Counted from the first letter of the stretch, positions 25,869 to 36,311 are shown. The stretch is DNA of 64,000 nt from Stenotrophomonas oahuensis (GCF_031834595.1 NZ_CP115541.1:434001-498000); one strand, 5' to 3'. The notes: generated by a model not told the origin, from the sequence alone. Numbers and translations are program-made.

Positions 25869-28800
25869 CGGGAGCCTTCCAACAACACCCGTGCAATCGC
25901 CGCTTCCAGCAGATCGGCCGTAATCGGCTTGCGCAGGAACCCACTGAATCCGGCCTCACGCACCTGGTCCTCGATGCCGGGATCGGTGCGCGCGGTGACG
26001 GCCAGCAAAGGAATCTGGTAACCCTGGTTACGCAGGTGGCCGGCCAGCTCCATCCCCCCCAGGCCCGGCAGATCCAGGTCAAGCAGGGCCACGTCGAACG
26101 GCGATGCGCTGACCTCGCGCAGCGCGGCCAGTGCGTGCAGCGCGTGTTCGACCTGATGACCGCGCGCGCCCAGCAGACCGGTGATGACGCTGGCTACGGT
26201 TTCATCGTCCTCCACCAGCAGGATCCGCAGTGGCGGCAGCGGCTGTCCCTGCACCACCCCACCTGCACCCGCCACGTCGGCCACAGTGGCGGACTGCAAC
26301 GGCAACGGCAGGGTCACGGTGAAACGCGTGCCTACCCCCAGCTGGCTGTCCACGCTGATCTGGCCCTGCATTGCCAGCGCGAGCTCGCGACAGATCGCCA
26401 GTCCCAGCCCACTGCCGCCGTACTGGGCAGCAGTGCGCGCGCCATCGGCCTGCTCGAAGCGGCGGAACAACCGTTCCTGCTGGTCACTGCTGATACCCGG
26501 TCCGGTATCAGACACTTCCAGGCGCAGTCCGCGCTCGGGTGCCAGCGCGCGTACCGTCAGACGAACCTCGCCCTGGCGGGTGAACTTCACCGCGTTGCCC
26601 AGCAGGTTGAGCAGGATCTGGCGCAGGCGCAGGGCATCGCCAACGGTGCAGATGCCTTCCGGCAGTGAATTGTCGACGACGAACCGCAGTTGCTTCTGTT
26701 CGGCGAGCGCGGCCATCAACGTGCACACATCGGTGATCAGGGGCTGCAGCGGGAACGCCTGCTGCTGCAACTGCAGCCGTCCAGACTCGATGCGAGCCAG
26801 GTCCAGCGCATCGTTGACCAGATGCAGCAGATGCTCCCCGGCGTGCCGGATCGATTCGGTGTAACTGCGCTGCTTTGGATCAAGCGGCGAGGACAGCAGC
26901 AATTCGCTCATGCCCAGCACCCCGGTCATCGGGGTGCGAACCTCGTGCCCCAGATTAGCCAGGAAGCGGGTCTTGGCAGCCGACGCCTGTTCGGCCAGTT
27001 CCTGCTTGTGCAGGGCCAACTGATACGCGTGTCGGCGCTGCAGGCGACGCCGGTACAGCCAGGCAAACAGGCTGAGCAGCAGCAGGGCCAGCGAGGTAAG
27101 CACGAGCAGACCGGAAAGGCTGCGCCACCACGGCGGCTGCACCCGGAAGTCCAGCGCCTGCACGCGCGACCAGACCAGATCCGCCGAACGCGCCTGGACC
27201 TCCAGCCGATAGCGACCGGGCGGCAACCGGGAGAACACGCGCTCGCCGCCCGGCCCGACTTCCACCCAGTCCGGGTCATAACCCGCCAGACGGTAGCGAT
27301 AGTTGTTGGAAGACGAATCGGCGAACGACAGCAGGCGTGCGACGATGCGCAGGTCGCGATCGGCGTCGGCAATTTCCAGCGGGGCCAGATGGGTCAGGTC
27401 GAGCACCCGTTCGCCACGACGCACTTCGACCCGCTCGATCACCAGCGGCGCGCGACGCGACGCGGGACGCACCTGATCTGGATCGAACAGCACCACCCCG
27501 GCCGGGGTGCCACCCACGATATGCCCACTGGCGGTACGCACCAGGGTATTGGGGCGGAACTCCTGGCTGGGCAGACCGTCATGCACGCCGTACTGGCGCA
27601 CGTTGGCGTGGACGGTGTCGACACGGATCAAGCCGCGTGCGCTGGCGGCCCAAACCACGCCCTGCGCATCCACGGCCAACCCGGTGGCCGCAAGTTCGGG
27701 ATAGCCATCCGCCGCCCCGACCAGGGCCAGCCGTTGCAGCTGTGTACCACTCCAGCGATAGCGGCTGAGCCGTCCTTCCTCGGACACCCAGACCGAGTCG
27801 TCATCCGCCACCGCCATTGCATGCACGCCGCGCTCGGGCCCACCGGGCATCGGCTCGAAGCGCTCACGCGTCGGCACCCACTGCATCAGGCCCTGGCTGG
27901 TCGCCAACCAGAGGTGGTCCTGCGGTCCACACAGTACCCCCTGCACCATCTGCGCGCTGCCGAGCCCGGCCTGACCGGAAGTTGCCTCCCGGACGACCCG
28001 CCCATCCAGCGTCCGCTGCTGCACAGTGCCGGCGGCAAACGTCCACAGGTGCGCTGCGTCGCAGATCGCCATGGATTCAATCACGCCCGCCGCCGCAGGG
28101 TTGTCGGCGTCGTCATGTCCCCAGCGGCGCAGGGAACGATCACGCGGGCCGTAGCGCACGAGCGCGCCGCTCGACCCGATCCAGACCTGGCCCCTTGGAT
28201 CTTCAACCACCGAACTGAGCCAGTTGATTCCGTCCACCCAGGTGCGGTGCTGTTCGACCCGTCCGGTAGCCGGGTCGAACTTGTCCAGCGCACCATGGGT
28301 GCCAACGGTCCAGACACCCCCGTCCGCAGCAGCCGCCAGCCCCAGCACATAGCCATTGCGCAGCGACGTAGGATCGTCCTCCAGCCGCGACAGCACCGAG
28401 AACTGCCACCACCGCGGCAGCAGATGCCACAGCCCACCGTTGGTGCTGGCCAGCCAGATGCCGCCCTCGCGGTCCTCGTACGCTCCCGCCCAGTTCGGTC
28501 GCACCTGCCCTCGCGCCAGCGCGCTGTACAACGGCACCTGCTGGAACTGATTGTGGTACGCACGCCCCAGGCCCGACCGCGTATCGAGCCAATAGCCTCC
28601 CTGCTCGTCACGCAGCATCATGCCCAGCACCTGGTCACCTTCGGTGACCTTCCACGGAGCCGGCTCGAAGCGCCCATCCGGACGCCGCACTGTCACGCCG
28701 CGGATCGTGCTGATCCAGAGGCTGCCGTCCAGTTCGGAGGTCAGGCCGTTGATGGCCTCTTCCGGCAGGATGCCCGGTGCCACGCGTTCGAAGTCCTTGC

Positions 28801-29401
28801 CGGTCCACCGCGCCAGGCCGGCCTTGGTGCCCACCCACAGGCTGCCGTCCACCGTGGTCGCCATCTGCACCACCGACGCCGACGGCAGACTGCGCGCATT
28901 GCCCGGCTCGGGCATGTAGCGGGTCATCGCACCGCTGGCCGCCAGCCGGTACAGCCCGCCCAGGTAGGTCCCGAACCACACAGCACCGTCCGGTGTGGAG
29001 GTGATCGACCAGATCGTGTTGCTGCCCATCATCGGGTGGGTGCTGCGGTCATAGAAGCGCAGTTCGCGGCGGTCCGGCGACATCATCGCCAGGCCCGCAT
29101 TTTCGGTTCCGATCCACAACTGGTTGCGTGCGTCCACGTGCACGCTCCACACGTGGTTGTCGCGCAGGCCGTCCTCGGCGCGCCAGATCCGGTAATTGCG
29201 GCCGTCAAACCGGGCCAGGCCGTCGTTGGTGGCCAGCCACAGGTATCCGTAGCCGTCTTCGGCCATGCGGTTGACCGTGTTGGAAGGCAGCCCGTCGAAC
29301 ACGGTCAGCTGCCGCGGGGTCGGCGGCACAGGCTGGGCCTTCGCCCCAGCTGGCAGGAACGCCACCATTACCAACAGGAGCAGCCAACGCAAGGGCACCA
29401 C
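25865..29401 (-). CDS. Hybrid sensor kinase HK1: propeller, Y_Y_Y, histidine kinase, receiver
   Basis: From GTG 29401 the product is 1178 residues; a TTG three bases upstream or the GTG after it are alternatives (AGGAG lies just ahead). Order: signal peptide ending AGAKA, about 14 seven-bladed-propeller repeats of the GYLWLATNDGLARFDG type in the periplasm, Y_Y_Y domain, one membrane helix, HisKA with His819 ([11 protein letters not shown]), ATPase with N box NLLGNAVKFT, DTGPGI and GGSGLGLAI, receiver with VEDD, Asp1108 and RKP. All catalytic residues are present. No DNA-binding output domain, so the phosphate must go elsewhere. Last gene of the four-sensor array. Ligand unknown. Confidence 0.9.
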   Translation of the reverse strand: MVPLRWLLLLVMVAFLPAGAKAQPVPPTPRQLTVFDGLPSNTVNRMAEDGYGYLWLATNDGLARFDGRNYRIWRAEDGLRDNHVWSVHVDARNQLWIGTENAGLAMMSPDRRELRFYDRSTHPMMGSNTIWSITSTPDGAVWFGTYLGGLYRLAASGAMTRYMPEPGNARSLPSASVVQMATTVDGSLWVGTKAGLARWTGKDFERVAPGILPEEAINGLTSELDGSLWISTIRGVTVRRPDGRFEPAPWKVTEGDQVLGMMLRDEQGGYWLDTRSGLGRAYHNQFQQVPLYSALARGQVRPNWAGAYEDREGGIWLASTNGGLWHLLPRWWQFSVLSRLEDDPTSLRNGYVLGLAAAADGGVWTVGTHGALDKFDPATGRVEQHRTWVDGINWLSSVVEDPRGQVWIGSSGALVRYGPRDRSLRRWGHDDADNPAAAGVIESMAICDAAHLWTFAAGTVQQRTLDGRVVREATSGQAGLGSAQMVQGVLCGPQDHLWLATSQGLMQWVPTRERFEPMPGGPERGVHAMAVADDDSVWVSEEGRLSRYRWSGTQLQRLALVGAADGYPELAATGLAVDAQGVVWAASARGLIRVDTVHANVRQYGVHDGLPSQEFRPNTLVRTASGHIVGGTPAGVVLFDPDQVRPASRRAPLVIERVEVRRGERVLDLTHLAPLEIADADRDLRIVARLLSFADSSSNNYRYRLAGYDPDWVEVGPGGERVFSRLPPGRYRLEVQARSADLVWSRVQALDFRVQPPWWRSLSGLLVLTSLALLLLSLFAWLYRRRLQRRHAYQLALHKQELAEQASAAKTRFLANLGHEVRTPMTGVLGMSELLLSSPLDPKQRSYTESIRHAGEHLLHLVNDALDLARIESGRLQLQQQAFPLQPLITDVCTLMAALAEQKQLRFVVDNSLPEGICTVGDALRLRQILLNLLGNAVKFTRQGEVRLTVRALAPERGLRLEVSDTGPGISSDQQERLFRRFEQADGARTAAQYGGSGLGLAICRELALAMQGQISVDSQLGVGTRFTVTLPLPLQSATVADVAGAGGVVQGQPLPPLRILLVEDDETVASVITGLLGARGHQVEHALHALAALREVSASPFDVALLDLDLPGLGGMELAGHLRNQGYQIPLLAVTARTDPGIEDQVREAGFSGFLRKPITADLLEAAIARVLLEGSR

Positions 29402-29484
29402 CAACGGATCTCCTGAAGCCAACCGGGAATGCCGCCCTCCCTGTCGCAGGCAGCCCACTCTGCCATGGTAAACGGTTAGTTCCG

Positions 29485-32400
29485 CTACGACGAACCGCCG
29501 TCCTCCAGCACCTGCTGCAAAGCGTGCTGGACATCGTGTGCACTGGCTGGCAGACGCAGCACGCCGGCCGCATGGGTCGCCCCGGTGGCCGACAATGCGG
29601 CATCGGCGCAGGCGCAATGGTCCACTCCGACCAGGATCGGCACCCGGCTTCCCCCGGCCCGGATCATCTCCAGAAGGGCCAGCCCGCCGACGCCAGGCAG
29701 GTCCAACGCGAGCACCACCAGATCCAGCGTGTCTGCCTGGAGCTCGGCCAGCGCCGCCAAGGCGTGGCTGACATGGATCACCTGGTGCCCCTGCGACTGC
29801 AGCAGTGCGACCTGGGCCTGCGCGGAAACAGGGTCGGCATCGACCACCAGAACCCGCATGCCGGCCGCCACGCCCACTGCAGGCAGTGCCAGGCTGATGA
29901 GTACGCTCCAGCGTCTTGCCCCGGTCGCATGAAGGCGCAGGCTTCCGCCCAACGCTCGAACCAGACCCTGGGTGTCGGCCAGTGCATCATTGAGCGCCTG
30001 TCGCGACGGCGTGGGCACGGCCATTGAGCGGTGCCGACCTCCGCCGCGGCTGCTCCCGGCGCTCTGCGCGGCGGTCGTCGACACCTCCAGCAACAGCCGT
30101 TCGCGGCCAGCCTGCCACCACACCTGCAGCACCAACCCGGAACACGCGGTGCGTGTCACCAGGATGTCAGCGACGTCATCCAGCAATTGCATCAACCGAA
30201 CCGGATCTCCACAGGCCTGTGCGTCTTGGCGCACGTGCAGGCACACCGCCACACCGGTGCCGCGAGGGCACAGCCCAAGCACGCTGCGCGCCTGCCAGCG
30301 CCGACACAACGCGTCGATGCGCATCGCCTGCGCCTGCAGGGGCATGCTGCCCGCTTCAATGCGGGCCTCATCGAGGGCGCGATTGAGCACGTGCAACAGG
30401 GTCTGTCCTCCTTGCCGGACCCGCTCCAGCTGTTGCCGCTGGGGCGGGGTCAACGGTGACGCCAACAACAGTTCACTCAGCCCCAGGACGCCGGTGAGCG
30501 GAGTCCGTATCTCGTGGCCCAGCGTGGCCAGGTACTGTGCCTTGGCCTGGGCAGACTGTTCCGCAGCTGCCCGGCGTTGTGCTGAGCGTTGACGTGACCG
30601 CACCCGTTGAAGCTGCCGCCAGGCAGTACCCGCAGCCGCGCTTACCAGCAAGACGCCCACCCCCAGGCGCAGGCCGGACAACAGGGGGTGATGCCACGCA
30701 CCGCGCTCGACCACCAGTTGCACCCATTCGCTGCCGGACCAATGACCGTCTGGCTGACGAGCCTGGAACTCCAGGCGGAACTGCCCCGGCGGCAGGTGTG
30801 GGAACCCCCGCGTGCCGCGCCGGCCCACCCGGATCCAGTCCCGATCCATACCCAGCAGACGAAAACGATACTGCTGGGTTTCCACGCCGGGTCCCAACCG
30901 CCGTACCGTGATCTGAATGTCGCGATCACCCGACTTCAGGTGCACGGTGGGACGCGACTGCACCACCTGCAGGCGGCCATCGCGGTGCACCTGCACCCGT
31001 TCCATCACCAGAGCGGGCGGTACGGTCGGGCTCGCAAGCCCCAACGGATCAAAACGGATGCCGTCTCCGTTTTCGTCGAGCGCCAGCATCTGCCGCCCCT
31101 GCGCCAGCAACCGCGCAGACAGCAGCTCCGCCGGCACGCCATCGGTGCGTGTGTACAGGCGCACCCCGCCCTCGCGCGGCTTTATCTGCAGCAATCCGCG
31201 TGCACTGGTTGCCCACAGCGCCCCGTGGGCGTCTGCAGCGATGGCCCGGAACCGCAAGGGTGGCAAACCGTGGCGATCATCGATACGCACGCTGTGCTGA
31301 AGCGCGCCCTCGCTGATGCGATAACGCCGCAGCACACCGGGGCCCGCGACCCACAAGGCACCGTCGTCGGTCACATGCAGCGCGTTGGCTTCCTCGGCGC
31401 TGGCGGAGGTCGACAGGAATCGGCCCGCGACCCAGCGGCGAACGCCTTGCGCGCCGCCCCACCAGAGTCCGTCACTGCCGTCACAGTGCACGGCCTGTGG
31501 CCCTGAAGGTCGCACGTGATCGGCGTCATCCCACGCCCAGCGCTGCAGCGTGGGAAGTGCGGTCCGGTGCTGCTGGATCGCCCCCGCATCCAGGGTCCAG
31601 CGGGTGCCGCCCGGGCACCGCAATGCAAACGACTGCGTTCCCTCAAGCCGCACGTTGGACAAGGCGACGACGCTGGCATCCGGAACGGACACCGGGCGGA
31701 AGTCCTGCCAGTGTGGCGGCAGTCTCCAGACACCCAGGTAGCGACCCAGCAGCCACAGTCCACCGTGACGATCTTCGAACACGCTGCGGAATCGGGGAGG
31801 CAGCGGCCGGGTCAGCGCGGCCAATGGGAGGTCCGGCGACACGTCACCCTCCCGCCAGACCAGCGCGCCGTCGGCCAGCCAGGCTTCACCACGCCGGGCC
31901 ACACCGAGCGCGCGCGTGCTTGTCGCAAGATCCAGCGGTTCTAGGCGCGCTGCACTGTCGGCTCGCCACGGGCCGGCGGCCCCGCCCACCCACAAACGTC
32001 CCGTACCATCAACCAGCAGGGCCGAGACAGGAGCCTTGGCCAGCAACGCAGGCGATGGCATGGAGAATCGCCCCTCGTGCCATCGCGCAAGTCCCCCTGG
32101 AGTGCCCACCCACACACTGCCATCCGCGCTGCGCACGAGGTGCTCGATCACGCGGTCGGGGACGCCGTCACCGCGGACGGTCGGCAGAAACTGACGCAGT
32201 CGACGGTCGACGCCCAGCCGGAACAATCCCTGTCCCTGTGTACCGAACCAGACCTCTCCGTCGTCGCCGGGCAAGACGACCAGCACCGGGGCACCTCCCA
32301 TGCTGGGAAAACGCCCGGCGTCGAAGCTTTCGATCTGCTGTCTGTCCGCAGAAAACCGCACCAGCTGGCCCTGGCCGGTACCAAGCCACAGCTGACCTTC

Positions 32401-32679
32401 GGCGTCCTGCGCCAAGGCCAGCACCCGGTTGTCCGGCAGCCCCTGCTCCCGGCGCCAGATGCGGAAGCGCCGTCCATCGTACCGGGCCAGCCCATCGTCG
32501 CTGGCAAACCAGAGGTACCCGTGGCGGTCTTCCAGAATGGCGTGAATGACGTTGGAGGGCAGGCCATCGGCAGTGGTAAAGCGACGCGCATTGGCCGGGG
32601 CCGCGTGCGCCTGGGTGACGCCGCCGAGCTGCACCAGCGCCCAGAGCAGGCACATCCAGTAAGCCAGGCCTCTTCTCAT
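29485..32679 (-). CDS. Hybrid sensor HK2: His kept, ATPase motifs and receiver Asp lost
   Basis: ATG 32679 shares a base with the HK3 stop (TGATG), so translation is coupled; 1064 residues. Same order as HK1: signal peptide, propeller, Y_Y_Y, membrane helix, HisKA with His722 (LGHEIRTPLTG). The region aligned to the ATPase has lost the N box (LLDDVAD where HK1 has LLNLLGN) and the first Gly box (TTAAQ where HK1 has DTGPG); no GGSGLGL motif exists. In the receiver the acceptor Asp is Ala991 (VVLALDLPG), the acidic pair reads DAD, and the Lys is Leu. The frame is intact over 3.2 kb, so it is a conserved pseudo-kinase rather than a decayed gene. Confidence 0.88.
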   Translation of the reverse strand: MRRGLAYWMCLLWALVQLGGVTQAHAAPANARRFTTADGLPSNVIHAILEDRHGYLWFASDDGLARYDGRRFRIWRREQGLPDNRVLALAQDAEGQLWLGTGQGQLVRFSADRQQIESFDAGRFPSMGGAPVLVVLPGDDGEVWFGTQGQGLFRLGVDRRLRQFLPTVRGDGVPDRVIEHLVRSADGSVWVGTPGGLARWHEGRFSMPSPALLAKAPVSALLVDGTGRLWVGGAAGPWRADSAARLEPLDLATSTRALGVARRGEAWLADGALVWREGDVSPDLPLAALTRPLPPRFRSVFEDRHGGLWLLGRYLGVWRLPPHWQDFRPVSVPDASVVALSNVRLEGTQSFALRCPGGTRWTLDAGAIQQHRTALPTLQRWAWDDADHVRPSGPQAVHCDGSDGLWWGGAQGVRRWVAGRFLSTSASAEEANALHVTDDGALWVAGPGVLRRYRISEGALQHSVRIDDRHGLPPLRFRAIAADAHGALWATSARGLLQIKPREGGVRLYTRTDGVPAELLSARLLAQGRQMLALDENGDGIRFDPLGLASPTVPPALVMERVQVHRDGRLQVVQSRPTVHLKSGDRDIQITVRRLGPGVETQQYRFRLLGMDRDWIRVGRRGTRGFPHLPPGQFRLEFQARQPDGHWSGSEWVQLVVERGAWHHPLLSGLRLGVGVLLVSAAAGTAWRQLQRVRSRQRSAQRRAAAEQSAQAKAQYLATLGHEIRTPLTGVLGLSELLLASPLTPPQRQQLERVRQGGQTLLHVLNRALDEARIEAGSMPLQAQAMRIDALCRRWQARSVLGLCPRGTGVAVCLHVRQDAQACGDPVRLMQLLDDVADILVTRTACSGLVLQVWWQAGRERLLLEVSTTAAQSAGSSRGGGRHRSMAVPTPSRQALNDALADTQGLVRALGGSLRLHATGARRWSVLISLALPAVGVAAGMRVLVVDADPVSAQAQVALLQSQGHQVIHVSHALAALAELQADTLDLVVLALDLPGVGGLALLEMIRAGGSRVPILVGVDHCACADAALSATGATHAAGVLRLPASAHDVQHALQQVLEDGGSS

Positions 32680-35600
32680 CACCGTCTCCGACAGCGTTGC
32701 AGTGCCGCCTCCAGTCGTTGTGCCGTCAGCGGCAGTCGCAGGAACAGATCAAAGCCGGCCGCCAGTATTTCGCGCTCCGCGCACGCGTCAGCACGCGCGC
32801 TCAGCGCAAGCCGGGTCACGCCCGGCCACAACCAGGGCAGTCGTCCACTCAGCCGCTCACCACCGACCAGCATGTCGGGATCTGCCGCGATCAGGTCCCA
32901 CGGCCCTGCATCCAGATGTGTCAACCAACTGTCCATGTCATCCACCCCCACCACCTGATGCCCGTTTGAACGCAACAGCGCGCACACCACGTCGGCAACG
33001 CTGGCCGACGGCAGCAGCACCATGATGCGCAGGCTGCGTCGCACACACTGCCCGGCCGGTTCCTCCGGTGCGCTGCCAATTCCGGGCACCTGCTGCCATG
33101 GCAGGGTCACGGTCATGCGTGTGCCCCGGCCGGGTTCGCTGTCCACGTCGATATGCCCTCCCATGGCCTGCGCGAGGTCGCGACAGATGGACAGGCCCAA
33201 CCCGCTTCCGCCGTACTGTGCAAGCGTTCGGGCGTCCTCGACCTGGGTGAAGCGCTGGAACAGCCGGGCAACCTGGGGGGCGGACATGCCCTGTCCGGTA
33301 TCAGCAATGCAGATCACCAGGCCCTCCCCGTCCCTGCCCGTACCCGCCGTCAGCACGACCTGCCCACGCGTGGTGAACTTCAGCGCGTTGCCGAGGAGGT
33401 TGAGCAGTATCTGTCGCAGTCGGCGCGCGTCGCCCAGCAGCACCTGCCCGGACCGCAGTCCGCTGCTGCAATGCAGAGCGACGCACTTTGCCTGGGCGAC
33501 CGGCATCAGCAGCGCGTGCAGTTCATCGAGCAAGACCTCGAGACTGAACGGAGACATCACCCGGTGCAGTTGGTTGGCTTCGATGCTCGCCACATCCAGC
33601 GCGTCGTCGGTCAGCTGCAGCAGATGCTGGCCGGCCTGGTGCAGGCTGCCGAGCTGGGTGCGCTGGGTGGGGGAAAGTGGCGACCGCAGCAGCAGTTCAC
33701 TCCAACCCAGCACCGGGGTCATCGGCATGCGGATCTGGCGCCCCAGGCGCGCCAGGAAACGAGTGCGCTCCAGCGATTCCAGTTCGGCGGCGTCGCGGCA
33801 CCGCCTTGCCTGGTGACGCGCCTCCCGTGCTGTCTGATGGGCATGGAACAGCCGCCCCAGCGCCATCACCAGCGCGACACCCAGCAGCGCCAGGACACAT
33901 CGCCCGGCGGGCGTCTGCCACCATCGTGGGACCACCCGCAGATGCAGTTCACGTACTGCCGACCAGGCACCGGCGGCGTGCCGGGCCTGGACCAACAATA
34001 CGTGGTCTCCTGCGGGTAACCGCGCAAAAATGCGCTGCCCTACCGGGCCGGTATCGACCCATGCGGGATCCTGTCCCAGCAGACGGAACCGGTGCCGGAT
34101 CCGGTCCGGATCGCCGCGTCCGAGCAGCGTCACCGCAACGCGGATGTTGCGATCAGCGGTACTCAAGGAAACCGGTCCGTCGGCGATCGGCACGCTCATC
34201 ATCCGGTCGTGCCGGCGCCGGGTCATGGCATCCACCACCAGCACAGGCACCGCGGGACGCAAAGGCAGCACGGCGGGATCAAACGCCAACAGTCCGCCTT
34301 CACGGACCGCCGCCACCAGGGCACCGGACCCCAGGCTTACCAGCCGTCGAGGCAGTACCTCCTGCGCTGGCAATCCGTGCGCAACGCCCAGCAGGCTGAC
34401 ATCGCCGCTGCCTGGATCAACGCGGATCAACCCACGCGTCGCGCCCGCCCAGACCACGCCGGCGGCATCCACCGTCAGTGACGCCGCCCGCAGCGTCGGG
34501 TAGCCCTGATCGAGTGAGATCCGCTGCAACGGCTGGCTCATCTGCGAAGACAGGCGGTACTGTTCGAGCGCGGCGTCGCGCGTCACCCATACGCTGCCAT
34601 CGTCGCCTTCAGCCAAGGCGAGCGCAGCGCCGCCGTCGGCCGGGCCAAACCGTTGGAACTGGTCGGATGCCGGATTCCAGCGCATCGGGCCTCGCGGATC
34701 AGTCACCCATAGGCCGCCATCACCGGTACATAGCAGCTGGCGCCCCTGGTCCGTGCGGCTCAACCCCAGCTGTTGGGCGGTTGCCCGGTGAAACTCCCGC
34801 CCGTCCTCCGTCCACCGTCGCACCTCGCTACCTGCCGCCAGCCAGACCCGGTTCCGTTCACACACCTGCAGGCTGTAGGGTGCCGCCTGTGGCAGATCCA
34901 GCAGCGTCCAGTGCTGCGTGGCCTGGGAGGCGGGGTCGTAACGCAGCAACTGTCCAGGTCGTGCCAGCCACACCCGTTCCTGCGCGTCTTCGACCACGGC
35001 GACAGAGGTGGTCTGGTCCTCCGCCTGCGCGAAGTGCACAGGGTGGGACACGTCGCCGTTGCGCAGATCCAGCCGTTGCAGCAGGCCATCCGCACCGGCA
35101 ACCCACGCGTGATCGCGACCTGAGGCCGCGAGTGCCAGCACGGGATGAATGCCGTACTGCTGGGTGAAGCGACCCGGGGTGGGCAGCAGGGTGAACTGTT
35201 TCCAGTGCGCCGGCAGCCACCACAGACCGCGGTGCTCGCTGACCCACCACAGGTTTCCCTGGCGGTCCCGCAGCAGTTGACGGATCTGCACCGGTTCGCG
35301 CGCATCGCGGATGTCCGGCCGCAGGCCCACCGGATGTGTCATGCCCTGCCGTTGCCACTGCAGGGTGGTTCCGGCCTGCTGCCAGACCACGCCATCCGTG
35401 TCGCGCAACAGGGTCCGCGCGCGGTGCGGCCCGGCTATGACCTGACCGTCCGGGTTCAGCCCCCAGGTCTGTCCGCCCGCCGTGATCTCGATCCCCCCCG
35501 CTGGATCGACCCACATCGACTGCATCGGCGCGCGCGCATCCGGACCCAACGGCATCCAGCGGAAGTCCCCACCGTCGCTGCGCCACAACCGGGTACCCGT

Positions 35601-36179
35601 GATTGCCCACACAGCGCCATCGCGATCCACCTCGATCTGGCGCACGCCGCCGTCACCGAGTGGCCGCCGCTGCCAGACCTGCGATGTCGCTTCCTGCACA
35701 TAAAGATCCTGATCGTCGCCGATCGCCCAGACCCGGCCGTGCGTGTCGCTGATGACCTGTTTGACGCGGCCACTGCGCACCGCTGCGGGTGCGGCGGCGT
35801 CGGGGCGTTCAAACGTGGTGCGGTCCACACCGAGCATGGCCAGTCCCTGGGTCGCGGTCGCCAGCCAGATGCGGTCGGCTGCATCGATGTGGACATCCAG
35901 CAATTCGGGGTCTGGCAGCCCCTCGGCCTGATGCAGGATCCGGAAGCGCTGGCCATCGAAGCGCAACAGACCGTCACTGCTGGCCAGCCAGAGATAGCCC
36001 GTGGCGTCTTCTTCAAGCGCCCGGATCTCCGGCGTGGGCAGACCATCGGCCTCACCCAGTGCGCGTGGCCATGGCAGCTTCAGCACGCTGGCCGACAACA
36101 GCGGCGGCCAGCACAGAAGCAGCAGACACAATGCATTTTCCAGAAGCCTGGATGGGGCTCCTCGCGGGCGCACCCGCAC
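32679..36179 (-). CDS. Hybrid sensor HK3: ATPase kept, phospho-acceptor His replaced by Arg
   Basis: 1166 residues from GTG 36179 (start uncertain; the signal-like LLENALCLLLLCWPPLLSAS follows). Same architecture as HK1. The H box reads LGRQIRMPMTP, with Arg814 where the family has His. The ATPase domain is complete: NLLGNALKFT, DTGQGM, GGSGLGLSI. The receiver keeps an Asp at the acceptor position (Asp1100) but the acidic pocket reads LPS instead of EDD and the conserved Lys is Leu, so phosphotransfer to it is doubtful. It precedes HK2 with a one-base overlap and follows HK4 after a 135-base gap with inverted repeats. Confidence 0.88.
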   Translation of the reverse strand: MRVRPRGAPSRLLENALCLLLLCWPPLLSASVLKLPWPRALGEADGLPTPEIRALEEDATGYLWLASSDGLLRFDGQRFRILHQAEGLPDPELLDVHIDAADRIWLATATQGLAMLGVDRTTFERPDAAAPAAVRSGRVKQVISDTHGRVWAIGDDQDLYVQEATSQVWQRRPLGDGGVRQIEVDRDGAVWAITGTRLWRSDGGDFRWMPLGPDARAPMQSMWVDPAGGIEITAGGQTWGLNPDGQVIAGPHRARTLLRDTDGVVWQQAGTTLQWQRQGMTHPVGLRPDIRDAREPVQIRQLLRDRQGNLWWVSEHRGLWWLPAHWKQFTLLPTPGRFTQQYGIHPVLALAASGRDHAWVAGADGLLQRLDLRNGDVSHPVHFAQAEDQTTSVAVVEDAQERVWLARPGQLLRYDPASQATQHWTLLDLPQAAPYSLQVCERNRVWLAAGSEVRRWTEDGREFHRATAQQLGLSRTDQGRQLLCTGDGGLWVTDPRGPMRWNPASDQFQRFGPADGGAALALAEGDDGSVWVTRDAALEQYRLSSQMSQPLQRISLDQGYPTLRAASLTVDAAGVVWAGATRGLIRVDPGSGDVSLLGVAHGLPAQEVLPRRLVSLGSGALVAAVREGGLLAFDPAVLPLRPAVPVLVVDAMTRRRHDRMMSVPIADGPVSLSTADRNIRVAVTLLGRGDPDRIRHRFRLLGQDPAWVDTGPVGQRIFARLPAGDHVLLVQARHAAGAWSAVRELHLRVVPRWWQTPAGRCVLALLGVALVMALGRLFHAHQTAREARHQARRCRDAAELESLERTRFLARLGRQIRMPMTPVLGWSELLLRSPLSPTQRTQLGSLHQAGQHLLQLTDDALDVASIEANQLHRVMSPFSLEVLLDELHALLMPVAQAKCVALHCSSGLRSGQVLLGDARRLRQILLNLLGNALKFTTRGQVVLTAGTGRDGEGLVICIADTGQGMSAPQVARLFQRFTQVEDARTLAQYGGSGLGLSICRDLAQAMGGHIDVDSEPGRGTRMTVTLPWQQVPGIGSAPEEPAGQCVRRSLRIMVLLPSASVADVVCALLRSNGHQVVGVDDMDSWLTHLDAGPWDLIAADPDMLVGGERLSGRLPWLWPGVTRLALSARADACAEREILAAGFDLFLRLPLTAQRLEAALQRCRRR

Positions 36180-36203
36180 TTACCGCAGCGACGTAGATTT
36201 CAT

Positions 36204-36226
36204 CGCATGGAAGATAAATCCATGCG
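36204..36226. promoter_or_regulatory. Inverted repeat upstream of HK3
   Basis: CGCATGGA (36204-36211) and TCCATGCG (36219-36226) are perfect inverted arms around a 7-base A/T-rich spacer, 25 bases ahead of the HK3 start. This gap is less GC-rich than its surroundings. It could be an operator or a hairpin in the leader. No matching site was found before HK4. Confidence 0.4.
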
Positions 36227-36278
36227 CCGCCGGCAGCATCGTCGACGGCGCGGCATTGCCGTTTCTTTGCGAGTGACA

Positions 36279-36311
36279 CCATCTATCGATTTAAACCATT
36301 CTGGTAGATGG
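36279..36311. promoter_or_regulatory. Second inverted repeat, just after the HK4 stop
   Basis: CCATCTA (36279-36285) and TAGATGG (36305-36311) are inverted arms around 19 bases, ending four bases from the HK4 stop codon; a direct repeat TCTATCG also occurs at 36282 and 36314. On the minus strand it would be a hairpin between HK4 and HK3. It has no T tract, so attenuation or mRNA processing is possible but unproven. Confidence 0.3.

Noticed and set aside
26690..29416. Long open frame of 908 codons opposite HK1, and similar frames opposite HK2 to HK4 such as 35145-37874
   Set aside because: They mirror genes with intact kinase and propeller motifs and show no motif of their own.
29485..32679. 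HK2 as a pseudogene
   Set aside because: The frame is unbroken over 3.2 kb, the start is coupled to HK3 and the substitutions are at specific catalytic residues, which is more like a conserved pseudo-kinase.
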